Of a stretch of DNA of 64,000 nucleotides, positions 57,754 through 64,000 are shown in pieces; within the stretch, counting starts at the first letter, position 1, and each line of letters opens with the position of its first letter. The stretch covers positions 18,717 through 82,716 of the forward strand of contig NZ_AUIO01000009.1 of NCBI RefSeq assembly GCF_000423745.1. The letters are read 5' to 3'. Position numbers and translations under genes: made by a program. The notes below the pieces were generated by a model, which was not told the origin of the DNA, did not search any database, and worked only from the letters and a program-made list of their open reading frames with translations. Source of the DNA: Streptococcus plurextorum DSM 22810 (GTDB lineage Bacteria; Bacillota; Bacilli; Lactobacillales; Streptococcaceae).

Positions 57754-58221
57754 ATGGAAAATTCAGCACTTACCCTTGTTTACATCAGCCTTAGTGGTAA
57801 CACCCAATCTTTTGTCAAACGCTTAAGCGACTACCTTAGCTTCAACCACGGCATCATCCCTCGTCAGATAAACATCAAAGAACTGAACCACCAGACCTTT
57901 GAAGTCTCATCACCCTTTGTCGCCCTACTGCCGACCTATCTAGAAGGTGGCAATGGCATTGATCATGGCGATGTGGAAATTTTGACCAATCCGCTTGGTG
58001 ACTTTATTGCCGCTCACGATAATTACAAGCGTTGTATGGGCATTATTGGTTCTGGTAACAAAAATTTCAACCACCAGTATATCTTGACCGCCAAACAATA
58101 CAGCCAACGCTTCGGTTTTCCCCTCTTAGGTGATTTTGAACTGAGAGGCATGCCCGATGACGTGGAACGCCTAGCAAAAGTCATTTTAGAGCGCATGAAA
58201 ACAGTTGAGATCAAAGCATGA
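57754..58221 (+). CDS. nrdI: NrdI-like flavodoxin
   Basis: 155-aa flavodoxin-like protein. The FMN phosphate loop is SLSGNTQSF (about residue 12), followed by [14 protein letters not shown] and [14 protein letters not shown], as in NrdI, which activates class Ib ribonucleotide reductase. No nrdE or nrdF is adjacent, so it may be a stand-alone paralogue. TATAAT lies about 15 bases upstream. It overlaps the next frame by ATGA. Confidence 0.85.
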   Translation: MENSALTLVYISLSGNTQSFVKRLSDYLSFNHGIIPRQINIKELNHQTFEVSSPFVALLPTYLEGGNGIDHGDVEILTNPLGDFIAAHDNYKRCMGIIGSGNKNFNHQYILTAKQYSQRFGFPLLGDFELRGMPDDVERLAKVILERMKTVEIKA

Positions 58222-58713
58222 TTAACTACTTGCCACTCTCTCATTTTCCTGCTCAAGCCGTCGAAAGCTTTTTCCGTGAGCATTGGCAGGACACCGTCAT
58301 GGCTATCCCGTGGGCAGCTGATTGATCTACGGTCTCTTGACGGTTTTGTCGCCCTAAAAGATGACCAACTGATTGGCCTCATCAGCTACCAAATAAACCC
58401 TGGCTATCTAGAAATCGTATCCCTAGATAGCTTGCTGGAAGGACAAGGCATTGCCAGTACCCTTATAGATTTAGTGGAAAGCCTAGCGCATCAAAAAGGT
58501 CTAACGACCATCCGCTTGATAAGCACCAACGACAACTTAAAAGCCTTAGCTTTTTACCAAAAACGCGGTTACTATCTCCACAAGCTTTTCCCAGATACCT
58601 TGGTAAAAGCTAGAGAACTAAAACCCTCCATTCCACTCGTATCTGACAAGGGCATTCCCATACGAGATGAACTTGAATTGATTAAACACCTCACAATAGA
58701 AAAGGAGACAAAC
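58218..58713 (+). pseudogene. GNAT acetyltransferase, frameshifted
   Basis: The gene starts at 58218 (ATGA overlap with nrdI) as [23 protein letters not shown] and stops after 35 codons at a TGA (58323). In the +1 frame, the GNAT body continues (SRGQLIDLRSLDGFVAL, LEGQGIASTLIDLVESLA, NDNLKALAFYQKRGYYLHKLFPD). The break is around 58300-58312 and needs one base removed to heal. After the break, the frame has no stop before the M42 peptidase start at 58714, so an in-frame GNAT-peptidase fusion is possible from internal start codons. Confidence 0.75.
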
Positions 58714-59748
58714 ATGTCATCTACCATTAACTACATCACCACCCTCTGCAACATCCCTTCACCAACTGGATTTACCACTCAAATCATGGACTACGTCCAA
58801 AATGAGGTGGAGAGTTTCGGCTACAGCACCTATCGCACACCAAAAGGTGGACTTATGGTCACGGTCAAAGGACTCGACGATAGTAAACACCGCGTGGTGA
58901 CTGCTCACCTAGACACACTTGGTGCTATGGTTCGTGCCATCAAACCAGACGGTCGCCTCAAGATGGACTTGGTCGGCGGTTTTGTCTACAACGCTATTGA
59001 AGGGGAAAATTGTACCATCCATGTAGCTAAAAATGGGAAAACCATTAGCGGAACCATGCTCATGCACCAAACCTCTGTCCACGTCTATCGCGATGCAGGA
59101 TCTGCAGAGCGCAATCAAGCTAATATGGAAGTGCGCCTAGACGAAAAAGTCACAACAGCTGAAGAAACACGCGCACTTGGTATTGAGGTAGGAGACTTTA
59201 TTTCCTTTGACCCGCGCGTCGTCGTGACAGATAATGGCTTTATCAAGTCACGTCACCTTGATGATAAAGTCAGCGCAGCCATTCTCCTCAACCTCCTAAA
59301 AGTCTATAAAGAAGAAAAGGTCCAACTCCCACACACCACACACTTCTACTTCTCAGCCTTTGAAGAAGTGGGACATGGAGCCAACTCTAGCTTACCTGCC
59401 CAAACAGTCGAATACCTAGCTGTTGATATGGGAGCAATGGGGGACGATCAGCAAACAGACGAATACACTGTATCCATCTGTGTAAAAGATGGCTCGGGTC
59501 CTTATCACTATGAATTACGCCAGCATCTGGTCGCTTTAGCCGAAACCAATGCTATCCCCTACAAACTCGACATCTACCCTTACTATGGTTCCGACGCATC
59601 TGCTGCCATGCGAGCAGGTGCAGACGTTAAACACGCCTTACTTGGAGCAGGTATTGAATCTAGCCATTCCTACGAACGTACTCACACTGACAGCGTAATT
59701 GCAACTGAACAATTGGTAGATGCTTATCTGAAATCAGAAGTAATTTAA
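58714..59748 (+). CDS. M42-family metallo-aminopeptidase
   Basis: 344-aa di-metal aminopeptidase of the PepA/FrvX/YsdC family. Metal and catalytic residues: His and Asp in VTAHLDTLG, Asp in RHLDDKVSAA, Glu pair in FEEVGHG, Asp in LAVDMGAMG, and His in SHSYERTH. It may trim peptides for nutrition; specificity unknown. AAAGGAG precedes the ATG at 58714, so it can be translated independently, although the same frame is open upstream through the acetyltransferase remnant. Confidence 0.9.
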   Translation: MSSTINYITTLCNIPSPTGFTTQIMDYVQNEVESFGYSTYRTPKGGLMVTVKGLDDSKHRVVTAHLDTLGAMVRAIKPDGRLKMDLVGGFVYNAIEGENCTIHVAKNGKTISGTMLMHQTSVHVYRDAGSAERNQANMEVRLDEKVTTAEETRALGIEVGDFISFDPRVVVTDNGFIKSRHLDDKVSAAILLNLLKVYKEEKVQLPHTTHFYFSAFEEVGHGANSSLPAQTVEYLAVDMGAMGDDQQTDEYTVSICVKDGSGPYHYELRQHLVALAETNAIPYKLDIYPYYGSDASAAMRAGADVKHALLGAGIESSHSYERTHTDSVIATEQLVDAYLKSEVI

Positions 59749-59750
59749 TA

Positions 59751-59951
59751 GAAGGTCATCCTTACAAGCACAAAGCAAGGACTGACATCCTTGGCATTGC
59801 CAATCAGATTAATGAAGGCTTCCCAAAAAACTGGGAAGTCTCTCATTTTTTCCTTGGCAATATTGAAGGCATCGCCTTTTCTGAAAATGAACCATGGTCG
59901 GAGGCAACGTTACCACTCTTAAACGAAAGGAAATCCTATGATATTATCTGA
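59751..59951 (+). pseudogene. Orphan coding remnant without a start codon
   Basis: Frame 59751 onward is open for 66 codons and reads EGHPYKHKARTDILGIANQI then NEGFPKNWEVSHFFLGNIEG and IAFSENEPWSEATLPLLNER. It has no start codon and no ribosome site, and its stop (59949-59951) lies inside the next gene. The composition looks coding (balanced amino acids, no low complexity). I read it as the 3' fragment of a deleted gene; I do not recognise the family. Confidence 0.5.
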
Positions 59952-60480
59952 CTTAGGCTATCATTTACGCCCCTTAGAAAAAACGGATGCCGAAACCTTC
60001 TATCAAGACAGTTTTACCTTCCCAACCCCTGAGGTAGACGATTTGACAGGCTCTTCAGCTACCTTTACCCGCGAACAAATTGTGAACCACTACCTAACCT
60101 GTCCTGACAAGACCGACCGCTACGATTTTGTCATCATCTCCCCAGATGGAAAACTAATTGGCGAGACGGTTATTAATGATTACGAGCCAGAAGCAAATGC
60201 TGCTAATTTTCGTATTGCCATCTTCCACAAAGACCATTGGGGCAAAGGTAGCGGTAGCTGGGCCACTAAGGAAACTATCCGCTATGCTTTTGAAACGGTC
60301 AAACTCAACCGCCTATCTCTAGAAGTCTTTGACTTCAACCCGCGTGCGCAGAAAACCTATGAAAAGGCAGGCTTCGTCTACGAAGGTCGCCTCAGACAAG
60401 CACACAAAACAAAAAAGGGCTATGCTGATATTATTCTCATGAGCATACTTGCTGAAGACTATTGGAAAGGACAATTATGA
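59938..60480 (+). CDS. RimJ/RimL-type GNAT acetyltransferase
   Basis: 180-aa GNAT. N-terminal LRPLEKTDAETFYQ, acetyl-CoA loop HKDHWGKGSGSWATKETIRYAFE, and FDFNPRAQKTYEKAGFVYEGRLRQAHKTKKGYADII are typical of RimJ/RimL-like enzymes. Substrate unknown. AAAGGAAAT precedes the ATG. The following kinase gene overlaps its stop codon (ATGA). Confidence 0.9.
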   Translation: MILSDLGYHLRPLEKTDAETFYQDSFTFPTPEVDDLTGSSATFTREQIVNHYLTCPDKTDRYDFVIISPDGKLIGETVINDYEPEANAANFRIAIFHKDHWGKGSGSWATKETIRYAFETVKLNRLSLEVFDFNPRAQKTYEKAGFVYEGRLRQAHKTKKGYADIILMSILAEDYWKGQL

Positions 60481-60974
60481 CAAGCTGCATCATCATTCGG
60501 GGAAACTCTGGCTCTGGTAAGTCTACGTTAGCACAGCGACTCCAGCAAGCTATCGATAAAAACACCCTCTTACTTCCCCAAGACACCCTACGTAGACAAC
60601 TACTCAATGCCAAAGATGGCTATAAAACACCCACTCTGCCACTTTATCTGACCTTGCTAGAGCACGCCTACCATCATCGGCAAGTCCTCATCATCGAAGG
60701 CATTTTACACGCAGACTGGTACGCTCCTCTATGGGACAAAATAGCAGAGCTTTATGGGGAAAATGCCTATGCCTACTATTATGATTTGCCCTTTGAAGAA
60801 ACGGTCAAACGCCACCAAACACGCGATAAAGTTAATGACTTCTCCGTTTCTGATATGCAGCGCTGGTGGCTAGAAAAAGACTATCTCAACCGCTTTCACG
60901 AGAAAATATTTGACCAAAGCATCACTCTCGACAAAGCGCTCAACACTATCTTAAAAGACGCAAAAATCCGCTGA
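60477..60974 (+). CDS. P-loop kinase of unknown substrate
   Basis: 165-aa small kinase. Walker A GNSGSGKST (residues 9-17), then DTLRRQLL, LIIEGILHADWY and a lid-like RHQTRDKVNDFSV. Resembles AAA_33/zeta-like small-molecule or antibiotic kinases. It is translationally coupled to the acetyltransferase, so the two may act on one compound. Confidence 0.82.
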   Translation: MTSCIIIRGNSGSGKSTLAQRLQQAIDKNTLLLPQDTLRRQLLNAKDGYKTPTLPLYLTLLEHAYHHRQVLIIEGILHADWYAPLWDKIAELYGENAYAYYYDLPFEETVKRHQTRDKVNDFSVSDMQRWWLEKDYLNRFHEKIFDQSITLDKALNTILKDAKIR

Positions 60975-60992
60975 CACCTGTCAACGGATTTT
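60963..60992. terminator. Bidirectional terminator between the kinase and the uracil permease
   Basis: Stem AAAATCCG/CGGATTTT extended by TGACA/TGTCA, flanked by A and T runs; overlaps the kinase stop codon. Confidence 0.75.
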
Positions 60993-60996
60993 CATC

Positions 60997-62325
60997 TTAT
61001 TCGTTAGATTCTTTCGGTAAGATAAGATTCAAAGCAACACCAACGATAGCTGCTAGGGCAGTTCCTGAAAGGTTTACCGCACCGAGATCAAGGATCGCAC
61101 CACCAAGACCAAGAACCAACATAGAACTTGCAATAATGAGGTTACGAACCTGACCAAAGTCCACTTGACGTTCGATAAGAACTTTCAAACCATTTGAAGC
61201 GATAACACCATATAAAAGGATAGACATCCCACCTAAAACCGCATTTGGAATTGTAGAGATAAGCGCCGTGAATTTTCCAAGGAAAGAGAAGGCAATAGCA
61301 ATCAAAGCGGCATTTCTTATAACTGATACCGACGCCACACGTGTCATGCCGATAACCCCTGTATTTTCACCATAGGTCGTATTAGCAGGACCACCCAGAA
61401 AAGCTGATACTGATGTCGCGACCCCGTCACCAATCAATGTGCGTTGAAGACCTGGCTCTTTCAAAAATTGGCGTCCTGTTATCTGCCCAAGAACCGTATG
61501 ATCTCCGATATGCTCTGCAATTGTCACCACTGCAATTGGTAAGATGGCAATCATCTCTGGACCAAAGTAGAACTTGTAAGATTCAAAGACCCCTGTTTTA
61601 AACGGCAAGTAAAAAGCTGGCAATTCTAGCCACTTGGCCTTAAGAACTGGCGTGAAATCCACTAGGCCTAGAAAGATAGCCAAGATATAGCCACCAATAA
61701 TGGCAAAGAGGAAGGGGATAATTTTGACAAAACCTTTACCACTTGTATTGATAAATGCTGCAATCAAGAAAGTTGCTGCAGCAACCACGATATTGCGCCA
61801 ATCTGCATCAGCTACAAAACCAGCTGAAGTGACAGCAGAATTAGCCAAGCCAAGACCAATAACGATAATCATAGGTCCAATGACAATAGGTGGCAATACC
61901 TTGTCAATCCATTTTGTACCAAGGACGCTGATTAAACCAGCAATCGCCACATAGATCAATCCGACGAAGAAAACCCCTGTCTGAGAGGCTGAAACATCTC
62001 CCCCCATCGCTTCATTGGCAGTCGCCATCGCCGTGATGTAGGCAAATGAAGACCCTAGATAAACAGGAACTTTGAACTTAGTTGCCACTTGATAGATCAA
62101 CGTTCCAACACCTGAAGCAAAGAGAGCCACTGAAACTGGCATGCCTAAGATAAGTGGTACCAAGATCGTTGCACCAAACATGGCAAAGACGTGCTGGTAA
62201 CTAAGCAGAAGCCCTGGTACCAACTCAGGCTTTTCCTCAACGTCCAAAAGCAAGTCAACCCTTGAAACATCTAAGTCAAGCGCTGTGTGCTGCTCATGCT
62301 CGGCAACATGCATTTTCAATTCCAT
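60997..62325 (-). CDS. pyrP: Uracil permease (NCS2 family)
   Basis: 442-aa NCS2/UraA transporter with about 14 helices. Family motifs: YLGSSFAYITAMA in TM3, the substrate-site Glu in IAEHIGDH, and GGPANTTYGENTGV in TM10. Uracil rather than xanthine specificity is supported by the PyrR-type attenuator upstream. The start at 62325 follows GGAGGAATC. Confidence 0.92.
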   Translation of the reverse strand: MELKMHVAEHEQHTALDLDVSRVDLLLDVEEKPELVPGLLLSYQHVFAMFGATILVPLILGMPVSVALFASGVGTLIYQVATKFKVPVYLGSSFAYITAMATANEAMGGDVSASQTGVFFVGLIYVAIAGLISVLGTKWIDKVLPPIVIGPMIIVIGLGLANSAVTSAGFVADADWRNIVVAAATFLIAAFINTSGKGFVKIIPFLFAIIGGYILAIFLGLVDFTPVLKAKWLELPAFYLPFKTGVFESYKFYFGPEMIAILPIAVVTIAEHIGDHTVLGQITGRQFLKEPGLQRTLIGDGVATSVSAFLGGPANTTYGENTGVIGMTRVASVSVIRNAALIAIAFSFLGKFTALISTIPNAVLGGMSILLYGVIASNGLKVLIERQVDFGQVRNLIIASSMLVLGLGGAILDLGAVNLSGTALAAIVGVALNLILPKESNE

Positions 62326-62345
62326 GATTCCTCCGTCTGGGCACA

Positions 62346-62427
62346 CAAAAAGAGCCCAGTTCTAATATAAAGTAGTCATAGGCTCTCGTTTATCCGATAT
62401 GTCGTCTTTCTCACCTCACGGGATGAG
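62346..62427 (-). promoter_or_regulatory. PyrR-type attenuator before the uracil permease gene
   Basis: Minus strand: a PyrR-loop-like segment TCCCGTGAGGT closed by CTCA/TGAG (62427-62410) is followed by a terminator hairpin AGAGCC...GGGCTCT and TTTTTG (62386-62346). Binding of PyrR-UMP would favour the terminator and shut off the permease when pyrimidines are plentiful. Confidence 0.75.
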
Positions 62428-62562
62428 TTTAAAAACCTACGCTTCAATTAGTTTACCATATTATCAAACAGATTACTAGTATTTTGAAATATTTTTTCTA
62501 ACCAAATTGTAGCGTCACAATTGATGTGAGACTTCTAGAAGTCAAAAAGAAGATTCCCTGAT

Positions 62563-62571
62563 ATGATAAGA
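62563..62571 (+). promoter_or_regulatory. Extended -10 promoter of the 31-codon ORF
   Basis: TGATATGAT, an extended -10 about 33 bases before the ATG; no strong -35. Confidence 0.4.
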
Positions 62572-62603
62572 GCACCACCTACTCACCAAAAAGGAAATCT
62601 CTT

Positions 62604-62699
62604 ATGACTAGAATACCACAAAATCTTCGCTATTTGCCACACACTCTGGATACTCGCCACGCCTTACGCATGAAGAAAATGCATGTAACTGCTTTCTAG
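62604..62699 (+). CDS. Candidate 31-aa peptide ORF ending inside a terminator
   Basis: ATG with AAAGGAAAT upstream, 31 codons, TAG stop. Basic peptide, MTRIPQNLRYLPHTLDTRHA then LRMKKMHVTAF. The last six codons form the left arm of a strong terminator hairpin (62676-62716). The unit therefore has a promoter, ribosome site, short frame and terminator, and no downstream gene on this strand. It may be a small peptide gene, or a regulatory RNA with a leader ORF. I recognise neither. Confidence 0.4.
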   Translation: MTRIPQNLRYLPHTLDTRHALRMKKMHVTAF

Positions 62700-62716
62700 C
62701 CACATGCATTTTTTTT
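62676..62716 (+). terminator. Terminator of the small transcription unit
   Basis: Perfect 11-bp stem AAAATGCATGT/ACATGCATTTT, 15-base loop containing the TAG stop codon, followed by more T. The region 62717-62926 holds no gene that I can see. Confidence 0.8.
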
Positions 62717-62926
62717 AATTCATTTTCACGAAATTTACATATTTATATTGGCTTATCCTTGTTTTCACCTAAATTATAACAAAATTTCATGATGAATATA
62801 TAACTTTTTAATGAAAAAACACTTTCTGAAATCGAAATTTTCTTCAGCGTTCGGCGTGGCTATACGCTGCTACTCAATTAAGCCCTACCAGAATAGCCTC
62901 TCTATTTCCTTAGTCTTAGCAACACA

Positions 62927-63442
62927 CTAAGTCCTATTCCACCTATCCTGAGGCCTCCACCCCATGGACTCCATCTTAGCACGTAACTTACGCTGAAAAG
63001 CTCGCTTCCCCCTAAAGCACTCCCCACTAATCAAATAGGTTACCCACTCCCGCTCCTGTGCACTCAACTCCTTATCTAAACTTTCCATAGCCTCTCCATA
63101 TGCCACCAAATCTGCCAAATTCAGCCCCTTATCCGAAACAGAATGTGCGACCTCACCAACTTCCTCATAGGCCATACGATCAAATCCTCGCTTAATACTC
63201 TCTTGCTTCCTCAAGGCATCTTTGACCCGATTAGAAAACTTCGTCTTAAAGTATACACATAGACGATTAGTATCATAAACCAGCTCCGAGTCCTTACGCA
63301 ACAGCTCAAACAAAACTATCCTCCCCTCCTGCTCCCAATCATCCAAATCCCACATCTTGATAAAATACTCTTGACGAAGCTTCAATATAATCGGCCTAAC
63401 CGTCCTATAAATATCTATAAATTCTTTCCCTAAAGTTTCCAA
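62927..63442 (-). CDS. comX: Competence sigma factor ComX (SigX), TTG start
   Basis: 171-aa alternative sigma factor of streptococcal competence. It directs RNA polymerase to late com genes. N-terminal YRTVRPIILKLRQEYFIKMWDLDDWEQEGRIVLFELLR matches SigX region 2; a short region 4 lies at the C-terminus (ERE WVTYLISGECFRGKRAFQRK). The only start that fits is TTG at 63442, 7 bases after AAGGAGG. It lies beside an rRNA operon, as in other streptococci, and behind a ComR-type palindrome. Confidence 0.92.
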   Translation of the reverse strand: METLGKEFIDIYRTVRPIILKLRQEYFIKMWDLDDWEQEGRIVLFELLRKDSELVYDTNRLCVYFKTKFSNRVKDALRKQESIKRGFDRMAYEEVGEVAHSVSDKGLNLADLVAYGEAMESLDKELSAQEREWVTYLISGECFRGKRAFQRKLRAKMESMGWRPQDRWNRT

Positions 63443-63481
63443 TGTAGTACCTCCTTATTAATATTATTTGGGGATACATAC

Positions 63482-63487
63482 ATTCTA
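63482..63487 (-). promoter_or_regulatory. -10 box of comX
   Basis: TAGAAT on the minus strand, 17 bases downstream of the ComR box and about 40 bases before the start codon. There is no good -35, as expected for an activated promoter. Confidence 0.55.
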
Positions 63488-63504
63488 CGCAAATTCCTAC
63501 CAAA

Positions 63505-63530
63505 AGAACATGACATTAATGTCATGTTCT
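63505..63530. promoter_or_regulatory. ComR box (perfect 26-bp palindrome)
   Basis: Left arm AGAACATGACATT, right arm AATGTCATGTTCT, a perfect inverted repeat. The core AACATGACA...TGTCATGTT matches the ComR/XIP-dependent box of pyogenic, bovis and mutans streptococci. Confidence 0.85.
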
Positions 63531-63549
63531 TAACTGTCTCATTGAAAAA

Positions 63550-63573
63550 TAAAAAAACCTTGATAAACAAGGT
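63550..63573 (-). terminator. Terminator of the rRNA operon
   Basis: 6-bp stem ACCTTG/CAAGGT, 5-base loop, TTTTTTTATTTTT on the minus strand, just after tRNA-Asn. Confidence 0.8.
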
Positions 63574-63580
63574 CACAACA

Positions 63581-63653
63581 CTCCGCCAACAGGGCTCGAA
63601 CCTGTGACATCATGATTAACAGTCATGCGCTCTACCAACTGAGCTATGGCGGA
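63581..63653 (-). tRNA. tRNA-Asn (anticodon GTT)
   Basis: 73-base cloverleaf. Acceptor TCCGCCA/TGGCGGA, anticodon loop CTGTTAA, T-arm AGGTTCGAGCCCT, discriminator G. Last gene of the rRNA operon. Confidence 0.95.
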
Positions 63654-63658
63654 TTAAA

Positions 63659-63774
63659 GCTAAGCAACTTCCTTATCTCACAGGGGGAAACCCCCAACTA
63701 CTTCCGGCGTTCTAGGGCTTAACTACTGTGTTCGGCATGGGTACAGGTGTATCTCCTAGGCTATCGTCACTTAA
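63659..63774 (-). rRNA. rrf: 5S ribosomal RNA
   Basis: About 116 bases; the minus strand opens TTAAGTGACGATAGCCTAGG and contains CCCATGCCGAACAC and the terminal pairing GCTTAGC. Ends are estimated to within a few bases. Confidence 0.92.
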
Positions 63775-63852
63775 CTTCTCTCTGGGTTTTGTCCACCCAA
63801 AATTGAATACCTATAGTCTAACAAAAATTTCTAACGCTGTCAATATCGACTC

Positions 63853-64000
63853 TCTAGGATAAGTCCTCGAGCTATTAGTATTAGTCCGCTTCACATGTCA
63901 CCACGCTTCCACTCCTAACCTATCTACCTGATCTTCTCTCAGGGCTCTTACTGATATAAAATCATGGGAAATCTCATCTTGAGGGGGGCTTCGCACTTAG
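63853..64000 (-). rRNA. rrl: 23S ribosomal RNA, 3' end only
   Basis: The minus strand ends with GGACTAATACTAATAGCTCG then AGGACTTATCC, the conserved 23S 3' terminus. The gene runs out of the window, so only about 150 bases are present. The 3' end is approximate. Confidence 0.93.

Overview
The window looks like the chromosome of a low-GC Gram-positive coccus of the genus Streptococcus. Marker genes support this: codY-pncA, the rpsL-rpsG-fusA-gapA string, glnR-glnA, rpoY-rnjA, a single bifunctional relA, an LPKTG-anchored ectonucleotidase, the msm alpha-galactoside operon, and comX beside an rRNA operon with a perfect ComR-type palindrome. Codon use and the ComR box suggest the pyogenic or bovis side of the genus; the species cannot be fixed from the sequence alone.

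Layout. 0-1 kb: aldo/keto reductase. 1.2-9.8 kb: a minus-strand operon lsrA-lsrC-lsrD-lsrB-lsrF-lsrR-lsrK-cupin, a complete AI-2 import, phosphorylation and breakdown pathway with a cupin where lsrG would be expected. It starts from one sigma-A promoter overlapped by a perfect cre site. 9.8-16 kb: recG between two inverted copies of a ~150-bp intergenic repeat, an amino-acid binding lipoprotein, tRNA-Leu, pncA, codY, a decayed membrane-protein/XRE gene pair and rpmH. 16-19.7 kb: a LacI regulator with a VOC protein, divergent from a DHDPS-family aldolase and an Nramp-like permease that lacks the family's metal-binding motifs and has a frameshifted end. 19.8-28.7 kb: msm operon (aga-msmE-msmF-msmG-gtfA), divergent msmR, and galM. 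28.8-36 kb: gapA, fusA, rpsG, rpsL, ndk and tsaD-rimI-tsaB. 36-45.7 kb: rpoY-rnjA, glnRA, pgk, tgt and bioY. 45.8-50.5 kb: trehalose genes treC-treP with divergent treR, and a 102-bp repeat element between treC and treP. 50.7-56.4 kb: dtd, relA and a cell-wall nucleotidase. 56.7-62.7 kb: an RsgA paralogue, nrdI, a frameshifted acetyltransferase fused in frame to an M42 peptidase, small enzymes, and a uracil permease behind a PyrR attenuator. 62.9-64 kb: comX, tRNA-Asn, 5S rRNA and the 3' end of 23S rRNA.

The genes combine central glycolysis and translation functions with several CcpA-type controlled carbohydrate or signal-uptake units. The most striking part is the lsr operon, a quorum-signal scavenging pathway best known from enteric bacteria. 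The second is the uncharacterised LacI/VOC/aldolase/Nramp-like unit. Several genes near 15, 19.6, 56.7, 58.3 and 59.8 kb are visibly decaying.
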